From positions 1 to 12,572 of the forward strand of contig JASHXQ010000224.1 of the NCBI GenBank assembly GCA_030043455.1: a stretch of DNA of 12,572 nt, in the 5' to 3' direction. Positions 12,458-12,572 of this stretch are shown piece by piece. The notes beneath the pieces are model-generated. The model did no database searches. It was not told the origin of the DNA and worked only from the letters and a program-made list of their open reading frames with translations. Each line of letters begins with the position of its first letter. Within the stretch, counting starts at the first letter, position 1. Origin of the DNA: Nitrososphaerales archaeon (GTDB lineage: Archaea > Thermoproteota > Nitrososphaeria > Nitrososphaerales > CADDZS01). The position numbers and the translations under genes are program-made.

Positions 12458-12572
12458 GAGCTTTCCGGGGACTCTTCATTCACGAGATCCCCGTTACCCT
12501 CCTTTTCTTCGTCTTCCTTCTTTGATGGGTCGTTGACGATCGGAGGCACTTCGGCGAGGATGCTCACGTATG
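12454..12572 (-). CDS. C-terminal end of an unidentified minus-strand protein (cut by window)
   Basis: A frame open to the right edge gives 38 residues before a TAG (complement of 12454-12456). It opens YVSILAEVPPIV and then becomes a Lys/Glu/Asp-rich, probably disordered tail ending in ESPESS. The stop shares the four bases CTAG with the msrA stop on the other strand. The family cannot be recognised from this fragment. An acidic flexible tail after a hydrophobic strand is consistent with many soluble archaeal proteins. Sense-strand composition and the exact stop abutment make it a likely gene. Confidence 0.5.
   Translation of the reverse strand, partial: YVSILAEVPPIVNDPSKKEDEEKEGNGDLVNEESPESS
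12466..12493 (+). terminator. Hairpin and pyrimidine tract downstream of msrA
   Basis: CGGGGACTC (12466-12474) pairs with GAG-A-TCCCCG (12484-12493) with one bulged A and a 9-base loop, 9 bases after the msrA stop. A T/C-rich stretch follows (CCTTTTCTTC and onward, about 12498-12523). For msrA this resembles a hairpin plus U-rich terminator. The same bases encode the charged tail of the opposite-strand gene. Confidence 0.4.

Overview
The window looks archaeal. Several genes have a TATA-like box A about 27 bases before the start codon with almost no leader (thrC, msrA and probably the CBS gene). The aspartate-semialdehyde dehydrogenase is of the archaeal/fungal type, and threonine synthase carries an N-terminal zinc ribbon. 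There is a DUF422/CruF-type C50-carotenoid membrane protein, and TTG start codons are frequent (5 of the 11 genes whose start is visible). These traits would fit the Nitrososphaerota/Thermoproteota side of the Archaea, but this placement is inference from gene content, not a tree. No rRNA, tRNA, insertion sequence, phage gene or CRISPR array was seen.

Layout. (1) 1-4305 is an aspartate-family amino-acid region: a PLP-dependent cystathionine synthase/lyase family enzyme cut by the left edge, a convergent FHA-like protein gene, then asd, thrC and a 43-residue zinc-ribbon gene on the plus strand. (2) 4306-7754 holds an MFS transporter (plus) facing an XdhC/CoxI family gene and a membrane-anchored CAP-domain protein gene (both minus). 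(3) A 183-bp divergent intergenic region, rich in short repeats, separates the CAP gene from a plus-strand run. (4) 7938-11309 contains a SplB-like radical SAM protein, a DUF422 carotenoid hydratase-like membrane protein, MoeA, and a 50-residue protein with two CxxC pairs. (5) 11310-12572 contains a two-CBS-domain protein, MsrA, and the C-terminal tail of a minus-strand gene that runs off the right edge.

How the genes fit together. Asd makes aspartate semialdehyde, the precursor of homoserine. ThrC turns phosphohomoserine into threonine. The gamma-family PLP enzyme probably handles homoserine-derived or sulfur amino acids, so the left third reads as one metabolic neighbourhood. XdhC and MoeA both belong to molybdenum-cofactor biology, but no molybdoenzyme is visible here. 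MsrA and the CBS protein look like stress or regulatory housekeeping genes. I saw no clear novel multi-gene system. The most interesting leads are the repeat-rich divergent promoter region, the radical SAM protein of unknown substrate, the XdhC homologue with a broken dinucleotide-binding motif, the FHA-like protein, and two tiny zinc-binding proteins.
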